Positions 27,927-37,236 are shown, counted from the stretch's first letter. The stretch: DNA of 58,115 bases from Flavobacteriaceae bacterium (GCA_021648755.1 JAKISG010000014.1:1-58115), one strand, 5' to 3'. Notes: generated from the letters alone by a model not told the origin. Program-made: numbers and translations.

Positions 27927-29006
27927 CTATAGTTCAAACATCTTATAACTTTGCTTTGTTTTTTTAATAATTTTTTCAGTACGCTTAGCATCCGTATCAC
28001 TTATAAAAAGTTGTCCGAAATCAGCTGCGTTTACTAACTGAATTAGTTGCATAACACGATCTTCGTCTAATTTATCAAAAATATCATCTAGTAATAATAA
28101 CGGCTTGGTCTCTGTTTGCTTTTTAATAAAATGAAATTGGGCTAATTTTAAAGCAATTAAATATGATTTTTGCTGCCCTTGAGAGCCATATTTTTTAATA
28201 GGGTAATCATCAATTTTAAATACCAAATCATCTTTATGAATACCTACACCTGTATATTGTAAATTCCGATCTCTATCTATATTATTTTTTAATAGTTGCT
28301 CTAACTCTGTATCTTCTAATTGAGATTTATAAGTAAGACTAACTTGTTCGATTCCGTTTGAAATGTATTGATATTGTTTTTTAAAAATAGGAATAAATTC
28401 TTTTAAAAACAAATTTCTTTTGTCAAAAATTACTTGCCCTAAATCACTTAATTGCTTATTGTAAATTTCTAAATTTAAGATGTTAAAAGTTTGGTTAGCC
28501 GCAAAGTATTTTAAAAGCGAATTTCTTTGTGACAAAACTTTTTGATATTTTATAAGTGTTGTTAAATAATTAATATCAGCTTGAGCAATAACACCATTGA
28601 TAAATTTACGCCTTATAGCACTACCCTCAGCAATTAAATCACGATCATTAGGCGAAATAATTACTAACGGTATTCGACCAATATGCTCCGTTAATTTTTC
28701 GTAGACTTTCCCGTTTCGCTTAATTACTTTTTTATGCCCTTTCTTTAAACTACAGTGAATGATTTCCTCTCTATCCTCATTTTCGTAAAAACCTTCTAGA
28801 GTAAAAAAGCCCTCATTATGTTTTATATGTTGAGAAGCAACACTATTAAAATAACCTTTAGTAAACGACAGGTAATAAATACTTTCTAAAACATTGGTTT
28901 TTCCAACCCCATTTTTGCCAACAAAACAATTTATTTTAGAGTCAAAATTAAATGTTGCTACAGCAAAATTTTTATAATTTATAAGATTTAAATTCTTTAG
29001 AATCAT
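27927..29006 (-). CDS. recF: DNA replication/repair protein RecF
   Basis: The 359-residue SMC-like ATPase has Walker A GKNGVGKT (30-37), the signature YGSQGQQKSYLIALKLAQ and Walker B LLLLDDIFDKLD. RecF with RecO and RecR loads RecA at single-strand gaps. Length is normal. A 6-bp hairpin (tgagag/ctctca) lies just downstream, between recF and miaE, without a T run. The gene is divergent from the TPR protein gene with 93 bases between. Confidence 0.95.
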   Translation of the reverse strand: MILKNLNLINYKNFAVATFNFDSKINCFVGKNGVGKTNVLESIYYLSFTKGYFNSVASQHIKHNEGFFTLEGFYENEDREEIIHCSLKKGHKKVIKRNGKVYEKLTEHIGRIPLVIISPNDRDLIAEGSAIRRKFINGVIAQADINYLTTLIKYQKVLSQRNSLLKYFAANQTFNILNLEIYNKQLSDLGQVIFDKRNLFLKEFIPIFKKQYQYISNGIEQVSLTYKSQLEDTELEQLLKNNIDRDRNLQYTGVGIHKDDLVFKIDDYPIKKYGSQGQQKSYLIALKLAQFHFIKKQTETKPLLLLDDIFDKLDEDRVMQLIQLVNAADFGQLFISDTDAKRTEKIIKKTKQSYKMFEL

Positions 29007-29099
29007 AAGTTGCTACAAAAAAACGAAATTTACGTCATTTCTAAGCCTAGTTTTCAATAAATATTATATTTTTGCAATCTGGAAAAATAAAAATTTAAA

Positions 29100-29891
29100 A
29101 TGGCAACATATAAAAAAAGAGGAGGAAAAGTAAGAAGAGAAAAAATTAGTGATGCTGAAGATGCACAACAAATTGATTATACTGGCGAATCTACGACAAA
29201 AGAAGTATTTGATACTTTAGATGAAACAGCAAGTAAATCAGAACAATGGTTAGAAAAAAATCAAAAACCTGTTTTTATATTTTTAGCAACCGTACTTTTT
29301 GCAGTACTTGCTTTTGTTGCATATACTAAATTTGTAAAAGGACCAAAAGAAATAACAGCAGCTAATGAATTGGTATATTCTAAAAAACACTTTTTTGATG
29401 CCGAAAAGGCAATAACAGGTAAAGATTCTTTATATACAATTGCTCTTAACGGGGTAGACGGTAAATATGGTTTGGTAGATATTGCCAAAAAATATAGTAC
29501 TACAAAGGCTGGAAATATGGCTAATTATATGGCAGGAATAGCTTATTTAAAAAAGAATGATTACCAAAATGCCATAGACTATTTAAGTAAATTTTCTTCG
29601 GACGATGATGCTTTAATAATACAAGCAAAAGGGAATATTGGAGATGCCTTTGCAGATATTGATCAATTAGAAGATGCATTAACTTATTATAAAAAAGCAG
29701 CAAACTTAAAAAATAGCAGTTTCTTTACACCAATGTATTTACTTAAAGCAGGTAATATCGCTTTAGAATTAGGTAAATTTGATGAAGCATTAAGTATGTT
29801 TGAACGTATTAAAAAAGAATACCCAAAAGCAGACGAAGCAAAAAAAATCGATATTTTTATCCATAGTGCAAAATACGCTACCAAAAAATAA
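29100..29891 (+). CDS. Membrane-anchored tetratricopeptide repeat protein (YfgM-like)
   Basis: The 263-residue protein has a charged cytoplasmic N-terminus (1-58), one membrane span (about 59-77, VFIFLATVLFAVLAFVAY), then periplasmic TPR units such as YMAGIAYLKKNDYQNAIDYL and YLLKAGNIALELGKFDEAL. It resembles YfgM-type ancillary proteins of the secretion/folding machinery. A TATTTTTG -7 box at 29067-29074 lies 25 bases before the start. It is followed by ribH, an order common in flavobacteria. Confidence 0.85.
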   Translation: MATYKKRGGKVRREKISDAEDAQQIDYTGESTTKEVFDTLDETASKSEQWLEKNQKPVFIFLATVLFAVLAFVAYTKFVKGPKEITAANELVYSKKHFFDAEKAITGKDSLYTIALNGVDGKYGLVDIAKKYSTTKAGNMANYMAGIAYLKKNDYQNAIDYLSKFSSDDDALIIQAKGNIGDAFADIDQLEDALTYYKKAANLKNSSFFTPMYLLKAGNIALELGKFDEALSMFERIKKEYPKADEAKKIDIFIHSAKYATKK

Positions 29892-29967
29892 AAATAAATT
29901 AAACGAAGATTATTCTCCGATAGTTAATCTAACTGAAGGCTAATGATTACAAAACAATATTAGTTAA

Positions 29968-30438
29968 ATGGCAACTATAAACTTGTCAGCATACCATTTA
30001 AAAACAATCCCAAATGCGAAAGATATTCGGTTTGGGATTGTTGTTTCTGAATGGAATAGTGACATTACAGAAAATCTTTTTTTAGGTGTAAGCGAAACCT
30101 TACAAACATGTGGCGCAATTACAGCTAATATTATTCGCAAAAATGTACCAGGAAGTTTTGAATTAATCTTTGGAGCAAAAAAAATGATTGCAGTTAATAA
30201 TGTAGATGTTATTATTGTTATTGGCAATGTAATACAAGGAGAAACAAAACATTTTGATTTTGTTTGTCAAGGTGTAACACAAGGCATAAAAGATTTGAAT
30301 ATATTATATAATGTACCCGTAGTATTTTGTGTTTTAACAGATGCTAATAAACAACAATCTATCGATCGTTCTGGAGGCAAATATGGTAATAAAGGTGTCG
30401 AAGCTGCAATTACAGCAATTAAAATGGCAAAGTTTTAA
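29968..30438 (+). CDS. ribH: 6,7-dimethyl-8-ribityllumazine synthase
   Basis: The 156-residue enzyme condenses the ribityl-pyrimidine with dihydroxybutanone phosphate in riboflavin synthesis, as an icosahedral or pentameric assembly. Family motifs are FGIVVSEWN near the start, GSFEL, IGNVIQGETKHFD with the catalytic His, and CVLTD near the end. Length is normal. It lies 76 bases after the TPR gene and no FMN riboswitch is visible upstream. Confidence 0.95.
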   Translation: MATINLSAYHLKTIPNAKDIRFGIVVSEWNSDITENLFLGVSETLQTCGAITANIIRKNVPGSFELIFGAKKMIAVNNVDVIIVIGNVIQGETKHFDFVCQGVTQGIKDLNILYNVPVVFCVLTDANKQQSIDRSGGKYGNKGVEAAITAIKMAKF

Positions 30439-30450
30439 CGAACTAATAAC

Positions 30451-30480
30451 TTGTCAATTCTTCTAATATTTTTATCTTTG
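30451..30480 (+). promoter_or_regulatory. Promoter upstream of the small membrane protein-mutL operon
   Basis: TTG at 30451-30453, a 19-base gap, and TATCTTTG at 30473-30480 match the Bacteroidetes promoter pattern, with the gene start 17 bases downstream. Confidence 0.55.
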
Positions 30481-30497
30481 TTGTAAAGACTGTTACC

Positions 30498-30788
30498 ATG
30501 GCTGGAAATTTATTTAAATCAAGAGCAAATTACGTATTTGACTATAAACCTCGTTTTTATGATGAGCGAAAAGAACGGCTAAAAAATTTAGCAGAAAAAT
30601 ATACAACGGAAAAAAAGGAGGAATCCAAAAGTCAGAAAACAACACTTTTAATTTCAAATCTAAAAAAGGAATGGAAAAGAAATAAACATGTTGCATATGA
30701 CAAAAAAGCAAATAGAAGAATTGCTATAATTATTACTGTTTTAGTGGGTATTTTGACTTATATTTTTGATTTGCATAAAATATTATAA
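30498..30788 (+). CDS. Small membrane-anchored protein preceding mutL
   Basis: The 96-residue protein is strongly basic through residue 75 and ends with one membrane span (about 76-91, IAIIITVLVGILTYIF), so it is probably tail-anchored with a cytoplasmic body. Flavobacterial genomes often carry such a gene between ribH and mutL; databases sometimes label it riboflavin synthase subunit beta, a name its sequence does not support. Its stop overlaps the mutL start (TAATG), showing coupling. Function unknown. Confidence 0.7.
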   Translation: MAGNLFKSRANYVFDYKPRFYDERKERLKNLAEKYTTEKKEESKSQKTTLLISNLKKEWKRNKHVAYDKKANRRIAIIITVLVGILTYIFDLHKIL

Positions 30789-32602
30789 TGGCAGACATCA
30801 TTCAATTATTGCCCGATCATGTTGCCAATCAGATTGCAGCAGGTGAGGTTGTACAACGACCAGCATCAGTAGTTAAAGAATTACTAGAAAATGCTATAGA
30901 CGCTAAAGCAACACAAATAAAATTACTAATTAAAGACGCAGGTAAAACCCTAATTCAAGTAATTGATAATGGTCTAGGTATGAGCGATACCGATGCACGT
31001 TTATCTTTTGAACGTCATGCCACCTCTAAAATAAAAACAGCAAGCGACTTATTTAATTTACAAACCAAAGGCTTTAGAGGTGAAGCGTTGGCAAGTATTG
31101 CAGCTATTGCCCAAGTAGAATTAAAAACCAAACAAGAAAAACAAGAAATAGGCACAATTCTTAAAATTGAAGGCTCTAAAATAAGTGTACAAGATGTAAT
31201 TTCTACACCAAAAGGAACTAGTATCTCGGTTAAAAATTTATTTTTTAATATTCCTGCACGCCGTAATTTTTTAAAATCTAATGCCGTAGAGACACGTCAT
31301 ATAATAGATGAATTTCAACGTGTATCACTAGCACATCCAAATATTTCATTTTCGTTACTACATAATGATAATGAAATATATCATTTAAAAAGTGATAATT
31401 TACGCCAACGCATTATTGGTATTTTTGGAGACCGTATTAATGATAAATTAGTGCCAATTAATGAAGCAACCGATTTAGTAAAAATTACAGGATTTGTAAC
31501 CAATCCAAAATTCGCAAAAAAGAAAAGAGGAGAACAGTTTTTTTTTGCAAACAATCGTTTTATTAAGAGCAATTATTTAAATCATGCTGTTTTAAGTGCT
31601 TTTGAAGGCTTACTTGCTAATAAATATTACCCGTCGTATTTTATTTTTTTAGAAGTAAACCCTAGTAGTATGGATATAAACATACACCCAACAAAAACAG
31701 AAATTAAATTTGAAAATGAAACAGCTATTTATTCTATTATTAGAGCAACTGTAAAGCACAGTTTAGGTCAATATAGCGTTGCACCAATACTCGATTTTAA
31801 TAGAGATAGTAATCTAGATACACCATACAATTATAAAAATAAAACCAAAAAGATACCTAATATTGTTGTAAACCCTAATTTTAATCCGTTTAAAAAAGAA
31901 AGTTATAAAACCCAAACAAAAGATTGGGAGTCTCTTTATGTTGGTACAGATACTTTAAAAACAAATTTAGATACCACTAAAATAATCATAGAAAGTGAAC
32001 TTTCACAAACAAAATTATTTGAAGTCGAAACAGATAAACCAATTGTAAAAACATATCAAGTCCAAGGAAAATATATAATAAGTACTCTAAAAAATAGGCT
32101 ATTAATTCTAAAACAAAATTTAGCACATCAAAGAATTTTATACGAAGAACTATTAACTAAAATAACTATTGAAAATATAGGATCGCAACAATTATTACTA
32201 CCTACAGAAATAGATTTTACAAAACCAGATATTGCCATTCTATTTGAAATAAAAGAAGAATTAGAAAATATAGGCTTTCAGTTTAAAGAATTTAAAAGTG
32301 ACGGCATAATTATTGACGCCATACCAGCAACATTACCACAAGAAAAACTAGTAGAAACATTAGAAGAAATTATGAATAATATAAAATTGGGTGTACCTAG
32401 AAATGGGTTTAGTCAATTAGATGCTATTATTAAATCTATGGTCAAGAGTATGGCCATAAAAGTTGGTCAAAAACTAACCACTAAAGAACAAGAAGAAATT
32501 ATAGATAAATTATTTTCTTGTAAAGAAACAAACTATGCACCAAACGGAAAACAAATATTTATAACCTATTCTTTTGATGAAATAGAAAAAAAATTTAATT
32601 AA
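30788..32602 (+). CDS. mutL: DNA mismatch repair protein MutL
   Basis: The 604-residue protein has the GHKL ATPase motifs ENAIDAKA, DNGLGM and GFRGEALASI in the first 110 residues, and a C-terminal dimerisation domain. MutL couples MutS mismatch recognition to strand incision. The place of the endonuclease metal motif DQHA(x)2E(x)4E reads KQNLAHQRILYEE, so the Asp, the His and the first Glu are replaced. The later SCKETNYAPNGK segment matches the family only partly. Nicking activity may therefore be weak or absent. It is coupled to the small gene upstream and followed by a rhomboid gene. Confidence 0.95.
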   Translation: MADIIQLLPDHVANQIAAGEVVQRPASVVKELLENAIDAKATQIKLLIKDAGKTLIQVIDNGLGMSDTDARLSFERHATSKIKTASDLFNLQTKGFRGEALASIAAIAQVELKTKQEKQEIGTILKIEGSKISVQDVISTPKGTSISVKNLFFNIPARRNFLKSNAVETRHIIDEFQRVSLAHPNISFSLLHNDNEIYHLKSDNLRQRIIGIFGDRINDKLVPINEATDLVKITGFVTNPKFAKKKRGEQFFFANNRFIKSNYLNHAVLSAFEGLLANKYYPSYFIFLEVNPSSMDINIHPTKTEIKFENETAIYSIIRATVKHSLGQYSVAPILDFNRDSNLDTPYNYKNKTKKIPNIVVNPNFNPFKKESYKTQTKDWESLYVGTDTLKTNLDTTKIIIESELSQTKLFEVETDKPIVKTYQVQGKYIISTLKNRLLILKQNLAHQRILYEELLTKITIENIGSQQLLLPTEIDFTKPDIAILFEIKEELENIGFQFKEFKSDGIIIDAIPATLPQEKLVETLEEIMNNIKLGVPRNGFSQLDAIIKSMVKSMAIKVGQKLTTKEQEEIIDKLFSCKETNYAPNGKQIFITYSFDEIEKKFN

Positions 32603-32605
32603 CCT

Positions 32606-33328
32606 ATGATTAAAATAACCAATACCGTAAAACATTTAATAATTATTAATGTGTTGTTTTATGTTACTACGCTAATATTAAAAGATGATTTTTTTCATAT
32701 AATGGCAATGCATTATATGGAGAATCCACAATTTAAGCCTTGGCAAATTTTTACTCACATGTTTATGCATGGTAGTGAAATGCACATATTGTTTAATATG
32801 TTAGGTCTATGGATGTTTGGTAGTGCTGTGGAACAAATGCTGGGTAGAAATAAATTTTTGATACTTTATTTTGGTGCTGGAATTGGTGCAGTACTCTTTT
32901 CTGCAGGAATTGACCACTTCCAATTTAATGCTATTTACAATAAATTACTTCACGCGGGTTTGTCTATAGATGAGATACAATTAATGTTAAATAATGGTGA
33001 ATACAACACGCAAATACTGACTTACGTTACAAAAGAAGACTTAGGGATACTTTATACAAAGTATAGAACCGCTTTAGTTGGAGCATCAGGGGCATTATAT
33101 GGTATTATTGTAGCCTTTGGCGTATTAATGCCAAGAGCAAAAATGGGTTTATTATTTTTACCTATAATGATAGAGGCAAGAATATTTATACCATTACTTT
33201 TGTTGTATGATATTTCTTTCGGTGTTTTTAGAGTAAGTAGTAATATTGGTCATTTTGCACATGTTGGTGGCGCAATAACTGGTTTTATATTGATTTGGTA
33301 TTTAAAAAAATACCAATTTAAACGTTGA
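32606..33328 (+). CDS. Rhomboid family intramembrane serine protease
   Basis: The 240-residue protein has about six membrane spans, HMFMHGSEMHILFNM in the second conserved span, catalytic Ser161 in GASGALYG and His219 in HFAHVGGAITGF. Rhomboids cleave membrane proteins within the lipid bilayer. An extended loop (about 100-150) between spans is typical of the flavobacterial group near mutL. The start is three bases after the mutL stop. In relatives a second rhomboid gene often follows, but here only one is present. Confidence 0.93.
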   Translation: MIKITNTVKHLIIINVLFYVTTLILKDDFFHIMAMHYMENPQFKPWQIFTHMFMHGSEMHILFNMLGLWMFGSAVEQMLGRNKFLILYFGAGIGAVLFSAGIDHFQFNAIYNKLLHAGLSIDEIQLMLNNGEYNTQILTYVTKEDLGILYTKYRTALVGASGALYGIIVAFGVLMPRAKMGLLFLPIMIEARIFIPLLLLYDISFGVFRVSSNIGHFAHVGGAITGFILIWYLKKYQFKR

Positions 33329-33364
33329 TTTTAATTTTTATAAAATTAATTTTTACAATTTTAA

Positions 33365-33395
33365 TTTGCATAATTGAAATATATATTTATATTTG
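33365..33395 (+). promoter_or_regulatory. Promoter of the sigma factor gene
   Basis: TTTG at 33365-33368, a 19-base gap and TATATTTG at 33388-33395 match the phylum consensus exactly. The leader to the sigma factor ATG would be about 93 bases. Confidence 0.65.
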
Positions 33396-33493
33396 CTCTA
33401 GAATAACCCTAATTTAAACATATCGCTTATAGATAATTCTACTTTTTTTTAAATTAATAACTCCAAAATTTATTTGGTTAAAATTAAAGAATT

Positions 33494-34078
33494 ATGCAAA
33501 ATAAACAACTACAAGATGCTATTTTAGTATCTAATTATATTGATGGTGATGAATATGCTTTAGAAGTATTGATTCTACGTCATAAACAAAAAATTTACAG
33601 TTTTATTTATAGTAAAATTTTAGATAGAGATACTACGGAAGATATTTTTCAAGATACGTTTATAAAAGTTATTAATACTTTGAAAAACGGAAAATATAAT
33701 GAGCAAGGAAAATTTTTACCATGGGTAATGCGTATTTCTCATAACTTAATGATTGATTATTTTAGAAAAAATAAACGCATGCCTAAGTTTAATAATACAG
33801 ATGATTTTGATATTTTTTCAGTTTTGTCAGACAATTCATTAAATGCTGAAAAACAATTAATTAGCGACCAAATATATACCGATATTAAAGCCTTAGTGCA
33901 AGAATTGCCAACCAATCAAAAAGAGGTCTTGGTTATGCGGTTATTTAAGGATATGAGTTTTAAAGAAATTGCAGAATCTACAGATGTTAGTATCAATACA
34001 GCACTTGGTAGAATGCGATATGCGTTAATAAACTTACGTAAATTAGTAGAGGTTAATAATATAATTTTAAGTGCCTAA
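33494..34078 (+). CDS. RNA polymerase sigma factor, sigma-70 family (ECF type)
   Basis: The 194-residue protein has sigma region 2 (about 25-95, with DTTEDIFQDTFIKVI and FLPWVMRISHNLMIDYFR) and region 4 (about 135-185, with LPTNQKEVLVMRLF and MSFKEIAESTDVSIN). Region 3 is missing, as in ECF factors. No anti-sigma gene follows; a 46-codon frame does. In flavobacteria a single ECF factor of this type is often found here without a cognate anti-sigma factor. Its regulon cannot be told from the sequence. Confidence 0.93.
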   Translation: MQNKQLQDAILVSNYIDGDEYALEVLILRHKQKIYSFIYSKILDRDTTEDIFQDTFIKVINTLKNGKYNEQGKFLPWVMRISHNLMIDYFRKNKRMPKFNNTDDFDIFSVLSDNSLNAEKQLISDQIYTDIKALVQELPTNQKEVLVMRLFKDMSFKEIAESTDVSINTALGRMRYALINLRKLVEVNNIILSA

Positions 34079-34142
34079 CAACAATATTTTATTTTATGTT
34101 GCGTTAACTATTTATATAATCAACCTCTAGAAATTAAAGTAC

Positions 34143-34283
34143 ATGGCAAAAAATTACACTCTAAACAATTTTAAAAAACCATTGAACCCTAAAAAAAGAA
34201 CTATTTCTTTTTTATTGAATTATTCTAAATCAATTGAAGTAATTAAAGTAAAAAATAATTATTTTAAGTTTCATTTAAATTAA
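34143..34283 (+). CDS. Small 46-residue protein after the sigma factor
   Basis: The frame starts MAKNYTLNNFKKPLNPKKR and contains RTISFLLNYSKSIEVIK. Its length, basic composition and position directly after the ECF sigma gene recall small uncharacterised flavobacterial proteins, and codon use looks coding. It begins 64 bases after the sigma stop and may be read from the same transcript, which would end at the hairpin near 34428. A role in modulating the sigma factor is possible but unproven. Confidence 0.5.
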   Translation: MAKNYTLNNFKKPLNPKKRTISFLLNYSKSIEVIKVKNNYFKFHLN

Positions 34284-34427
34284 TTTTAAAAATATTTTTA
34301 TTTAAAAGTAGTTTTTTATAAAAAAATGCACGAATTTTTAAAATTTTTGCGCATTTTTGATAAATGTCTTAAGCGTCATTACACATTGGCGAAGAAAAAC
34401 GTAACGTACTAAACCTCAAAAAAAGGA

Positions 34428-34461
34428 CTATCTTAAAAAGTTTACACACTTTTTAAGATAG
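34428..34461. terminator. Bidirectional terminator between sigma operon and DUF4177-like gene
   Basis: A 14-bp perfect stem (ctatcttaaaaagt with its complement) encloses a six-base loop. It is flanked by A runs on the left, serving as T runs for the minus strand, and lies between converging genes. Confidence 0.75.
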
Positions 34462-34484
34462 CCCTATTTAATTTGATATAAATT

Positions 34485-34946
34485 TTATTTAGGTCTTTTG
34501 AAAATATATCGAGTGATATAAATACCACCTTTATCACCTTTACCTGCATGGCTTTCAACACCAGTATTAACAAAAGCCAGTTCCCAACCTTCATCAATCA
34601 TGGTGTTAATTTTTGAGGATATTAAAGCGTCATTTGTAGCAATATTTTGAAATCTAATACCACCTAAATTAAAAAAGTTTAATAATTTAGTTTCATCAAA
34701 CCCTTTAACACGGAGGTCTTTACGTTTAGATTTGTTTCTTGTATTGTCCTCTTCTGTCTGTGTAGAGGTATAATTTTTATAATCTCTTTGATCATTTGAG
34801 GATATTATTCTAGAACGGCCTAGACCATTTGGGACAATAGACTCTACACTTGTTATTACCTTGTACTCCATTTTTTGTGCCTGCGCAGTAAACTGAACGG
34901 TTAAAGTTGTTAAGGCTGTAATTACTACTAATACTAAATTTTTCAT
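34485..34946 (-). CDS. Secreted DUF4177-like protein
   Basis: The 153-residue protein has a signal peptide (about 1-23, VQFTAQAQ). The mature part starts KMEYKVI and later has INTMIDEGWELAFVNTG, the pattern of DUF4177-like small proteins. The middle (about 45-75) is polar and rich in Thr, Asn and Lys, probably disordered. No enzymatic motif is seen. It is a single-gene unit between a terminator and the nadE gene on the same strand. Confidence 0.65.
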   Translation of the reverse strand: MKNLVLVVITALTTLTVQFTAQAQKMEYKVITSVESIVPNGLGRSRIISSNDQRDYKNYTSTQTEEDNTRNKSKRKDLRVKGFDETKLLNFFNLGGIRFQNIATNDALISSKINTMIDEGWELAFVNTGVESHAGKGDKGGIYITRYIFKRPK

Positions 34947-35019
34947 TTTTGAATTGTTTTAATTATTAATTTATTGAATACTCTAACAATTATCAAGCCA
35001 AAACTCATAACTACTAATA

Positions 35020-35808
35020 TTATAAAAATTTATTAGGAATTTTACAAACAGGAATAGCAACCATCTTATGTCTATTTGCTCTATTTCTTTGTTGATATAT
35101 TTCAAAAATTTCTTTTTCACGCTTATTAAAATTTATAATTTTTTGATTTTCTGCAACCATTTTCATTGCCCATTCTAACTCATCATAAGAAGCGCCAATT
35201 TGATCTTCATCTGTTCTAGTATCACCAAATAAACCGTCAGTTGGCTGTGCTTTTTGAATAGAATTTACAATATTTAAATGTTTAGCAATTGTATAAACTT
35301 GAGATTTTAGCAAATCTGCTATCGGGCTCAGGTCAACACCGCCATCACCATATTTTGTAAAAAAACCAATACCAAAATCTTCTACCTTATTACCAGTTCC
35401 TGCAACTAATAACCCGTCTAGACCTGCAAAATAATACAAAGTATTCATACGTAATCTTGCCCTAGTATTTGCTAACGATAAAGTAACTTTATCCGATTTC
35501 TCTTCTTTAGGCACAGCCTGTTTAAACTCATTAAAAACAGAAGTTAAGTCTATATTTTTTGAACTAATTTTTTTAAAATTTGCCTTTAAAAAAGCAATGT
35601 GCTCTTTTGCTCTACTAACCTGATTTTTACCTTGTAGAATAGGCATTTCTAAACACAAAACTTTTAAACCAGTCTTAGCACATAAGGTAGAAGTAACTGC
35701 AGAGTCAATGCCGCCAGAAATACCAATTACAAACCCATTAATAGTTGCCTTTTCAGCATAACTTTTCAACCATTCTACAATATGATTTATAACTTTTTCT
35801 ACATTCAT
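35020..35808 (-). CDS. nadE: NAD+ synthase (ammonia-dependent)
   Basis: The start at 35808 gives 262 residues (MNVEKVINHIVEWL); an ATG three codons earlier is possible. The enzyme adenylates and amidates nicotinate adenine dinucleotide. Visible are the P-loop SGGIDSAV, the GTGNKVEDFGIGFFTKYGDG active-site segment and a final KIPNKF. No nitrilase-type glutaminase domain is present, so ammonia is the direct donor. It is divergent from gldB, with overlapping promoters. Confidence 0.95.
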   Translation of the reverse strand: MNVEKVINHIVEWLKSYAEKATINGFVIGISGGIDSAVTSTLCAKTGLKVLCLEMPILQGKNQVSRAKEHIAFLKANFKKISSKNIDLTSVFNEFKQAVPKEEKSDKVTLSLANTRARLRMNTLYYFAGLDGLLVAGTGNKVEDFGIGFFTKYGDGGVDLSPIADLLKSQVYTIAKHLNIVNSIQKAQPTDGLFGDTRTDEDQIGASYDELEWAMKMVAENQKIINFNKREKEIFEIYQQRNRANRHKMVAIPVCKIPNKFL

Positions 35809-35824
35809 AGTCAACAATTAGTAT

Positions 35825-35843
35825 TAAATTTGCAACAAAAATA
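35825..35843. promoter_or_regulatory. Back-to-back -7 elements of gldB and nadE
   Basis: TAAATTTG (35825-35832, plus strand) and TATTTTTG (35836-35843, minus strand) lie three bases apart, so the two divergent promoters overlap and RNA polymerase binding may be mutually exclusive. No convincing -33 elements were found. Confidence 0.45.
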
Positions 35844-35894
35844 GTATAATTTTTTTAAGATGAACCGTTTTATAATATGATAAGTAATAATTTT

Positions 35895-36848
35895 ATGAGA
35901 AGAATTTATTTTTTAGTGTTTATTTTAACCCTCTTTAGTTGTAAAAAAAATAAGTTAGATATAGATATTTCTGATATAGATGTAAAGGTTGTTATAAAAA
36001 GATTTGAACAAATCTTTTATACAGCATCTGCAAATGATTTACCAAAAATAAAAAAAGAGTTTAGAGCCATTTTTCCTCATGATATAGATAGTATTTGGAT
36101 TCATAAAATGAAAGATGAACAAGAATTAGAACTGTATAGAGAAGTTCAAAAAGTTTACCCAAATTTAAAAAATGAAAAACAACAGTTAGAAAATTTATTT
36201 AAGCATATAAAATATTATTATCCAAAATTTATTGTACCAGAAATTATAACGGTAATTTCTAGCGTTCCTTTAGAGCAGAAGGTAATCTTAGATAATCAAA
36301 AATTATATATTTCGTTAGATGTATTTTTAGGAACCGATAATAGTTATTATTCCGATTACCCAAATTATATAAAACAAAACCTAACTAAAGAACATTTAAT
36401 TGTCGAGGTTGCAAGAGTATTTGCAAATCAAACACAATTTAACTCTTTAAATAGAACTTTTATTGCTAGAATGATTCAAAGAGGAAAATTACAATATACA
36501 ATAGATGCTTTTTTACCAAATATTAATGAAGCAGAAAAAAGGGGTTATAAAAAAAAACAATTGCAATGGAATGTTATTAATGAAGAGATGATTTGGCGTT
36601 ATTTTATAGCTAAAAAAATACTCTACAGTACAGAGGCAAAATTAGATCGACGTTTTTTAGATGAAGCACCATTTTCTAAATTCTATTTAGATATAGATAC
36701 AGAATCTTCTGGGAGAATAGGCGAGTGGCTAGGGGTGCAAATTGTAAAATCATATATGAGTAATAATAATTCCAATTTAACAGAACTACTAAAGATGGAT
36801 AATGAACAAATTTTTAAAAAATCAAAATATAAACCAAATAAGATGTGA
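35895..36848 (+). CDS. gldB: Gliding motility lipoprotein GldB
   Basis: The start at 35895 gives 317 residues beginning MRRIYFLVFILTLFSCKKNK, a lipoprotein signal with Cys at 16; an ATG six codons earlier would weaken it. Length and the conserved body (LDVFLGTDNSYY, EEMIWRYFIAKKILY, GRIGEWLGVQIVKSYM) match GldB. GldB is an essential lipoprotein for gliding in Flavobacterium johnsoniae. The gene is followed by gldC, the standard pair, and is divergent from nadE as in other flavobacteria. Confidence 0.92.
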   Translation: MRRIYFLVFILTLFSCKKNKLDIDISDIDVKVVIKRFEQIFYTASANDLPKIKKEFRAIFPHDIDSIWIHKMKDEQELELYREVQKVYPNLKNEKQQLENLFKHIKYYYPKFIVPEIITVISSVPLEQKVILDNQKLYISLDVFLGTDNSYYSDYPNYIKQNLTKEHLIVEVARVFANQTQFNSLNRTFIARMIQRGKLQYTIDAFLPNINEAEKRGYKKKQLQWNVINEEMIWRYFIAKKILYSTEAKLDRRFLDEAPFSKFYLDIDTESSGRIGEWLGVQIVKSYMSNNNSNLTELLKMDNEQIFKKSKYKPNKM

Positions 36849-36903
36849 AAAAATAATAGATGAAAATTTAAACTAAAAATCCAAAACTCAAAAATAATTA
36901 AAA

Positions 36904-37236
36904 ATGGTAATAAAACACAATTCAGAAATTAAAATAAAAGTAGGTTTAGATGAAAATCGAGTGCCAGAACAAATACTTTGGTCAGCAGAAGATGGTAATA
37001 TTGAAAATAAGGAAGCAAAAGCAATTTTACTTTCTGTTTGGGATAGCGTAAATAAAGATACCTTTAAAATAAACTTATGGACTAAAGAAATGCCTATAAA
37101 CGAAATGAAACAATTTTTTCATCAAACGTTGGTTTCTATGCAACAATCTTTTCAAAGTGCTACTGGTGATGATAAAATGGCAGCAACTATGCAAGATTTT
37201 TGTGATTATTTTTTAGAAAATATGAATAAAGATTAA
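36904..37236 (+). CDS. gldC: Gliding motility protein GldC
   Basis: The 110-residue protein contains IKVGLDENRVPEQILWSAED and ends with a motif like MQDFCDYFLENMN, both typical of GldC. It lies 55 bases after gldB. GldC is a small cytoplasmic protein that increases gliding efficiency but is not strictly essential in the model species; its mechanism is not known. The next gene, dnaB, converges. Confidence 0.9.
   Translation: MVIKHNSEIKIKVGLDENRVPEQILWSAEDGNIENKEAKAILLSVWDSVNKDTFKINLWTKEMPINEMKQFFHQTLVSMQQSFQSATGDDKMAATMQDFCDYFLENMNKD

Noticed and set aside
34326..34412. 28-codon frame MHEFLKFLRIFDK between the 46-codon gene and the terminator
   Set aside because: Overlaps nothing but has no family resemblance; kept out for lack of support.
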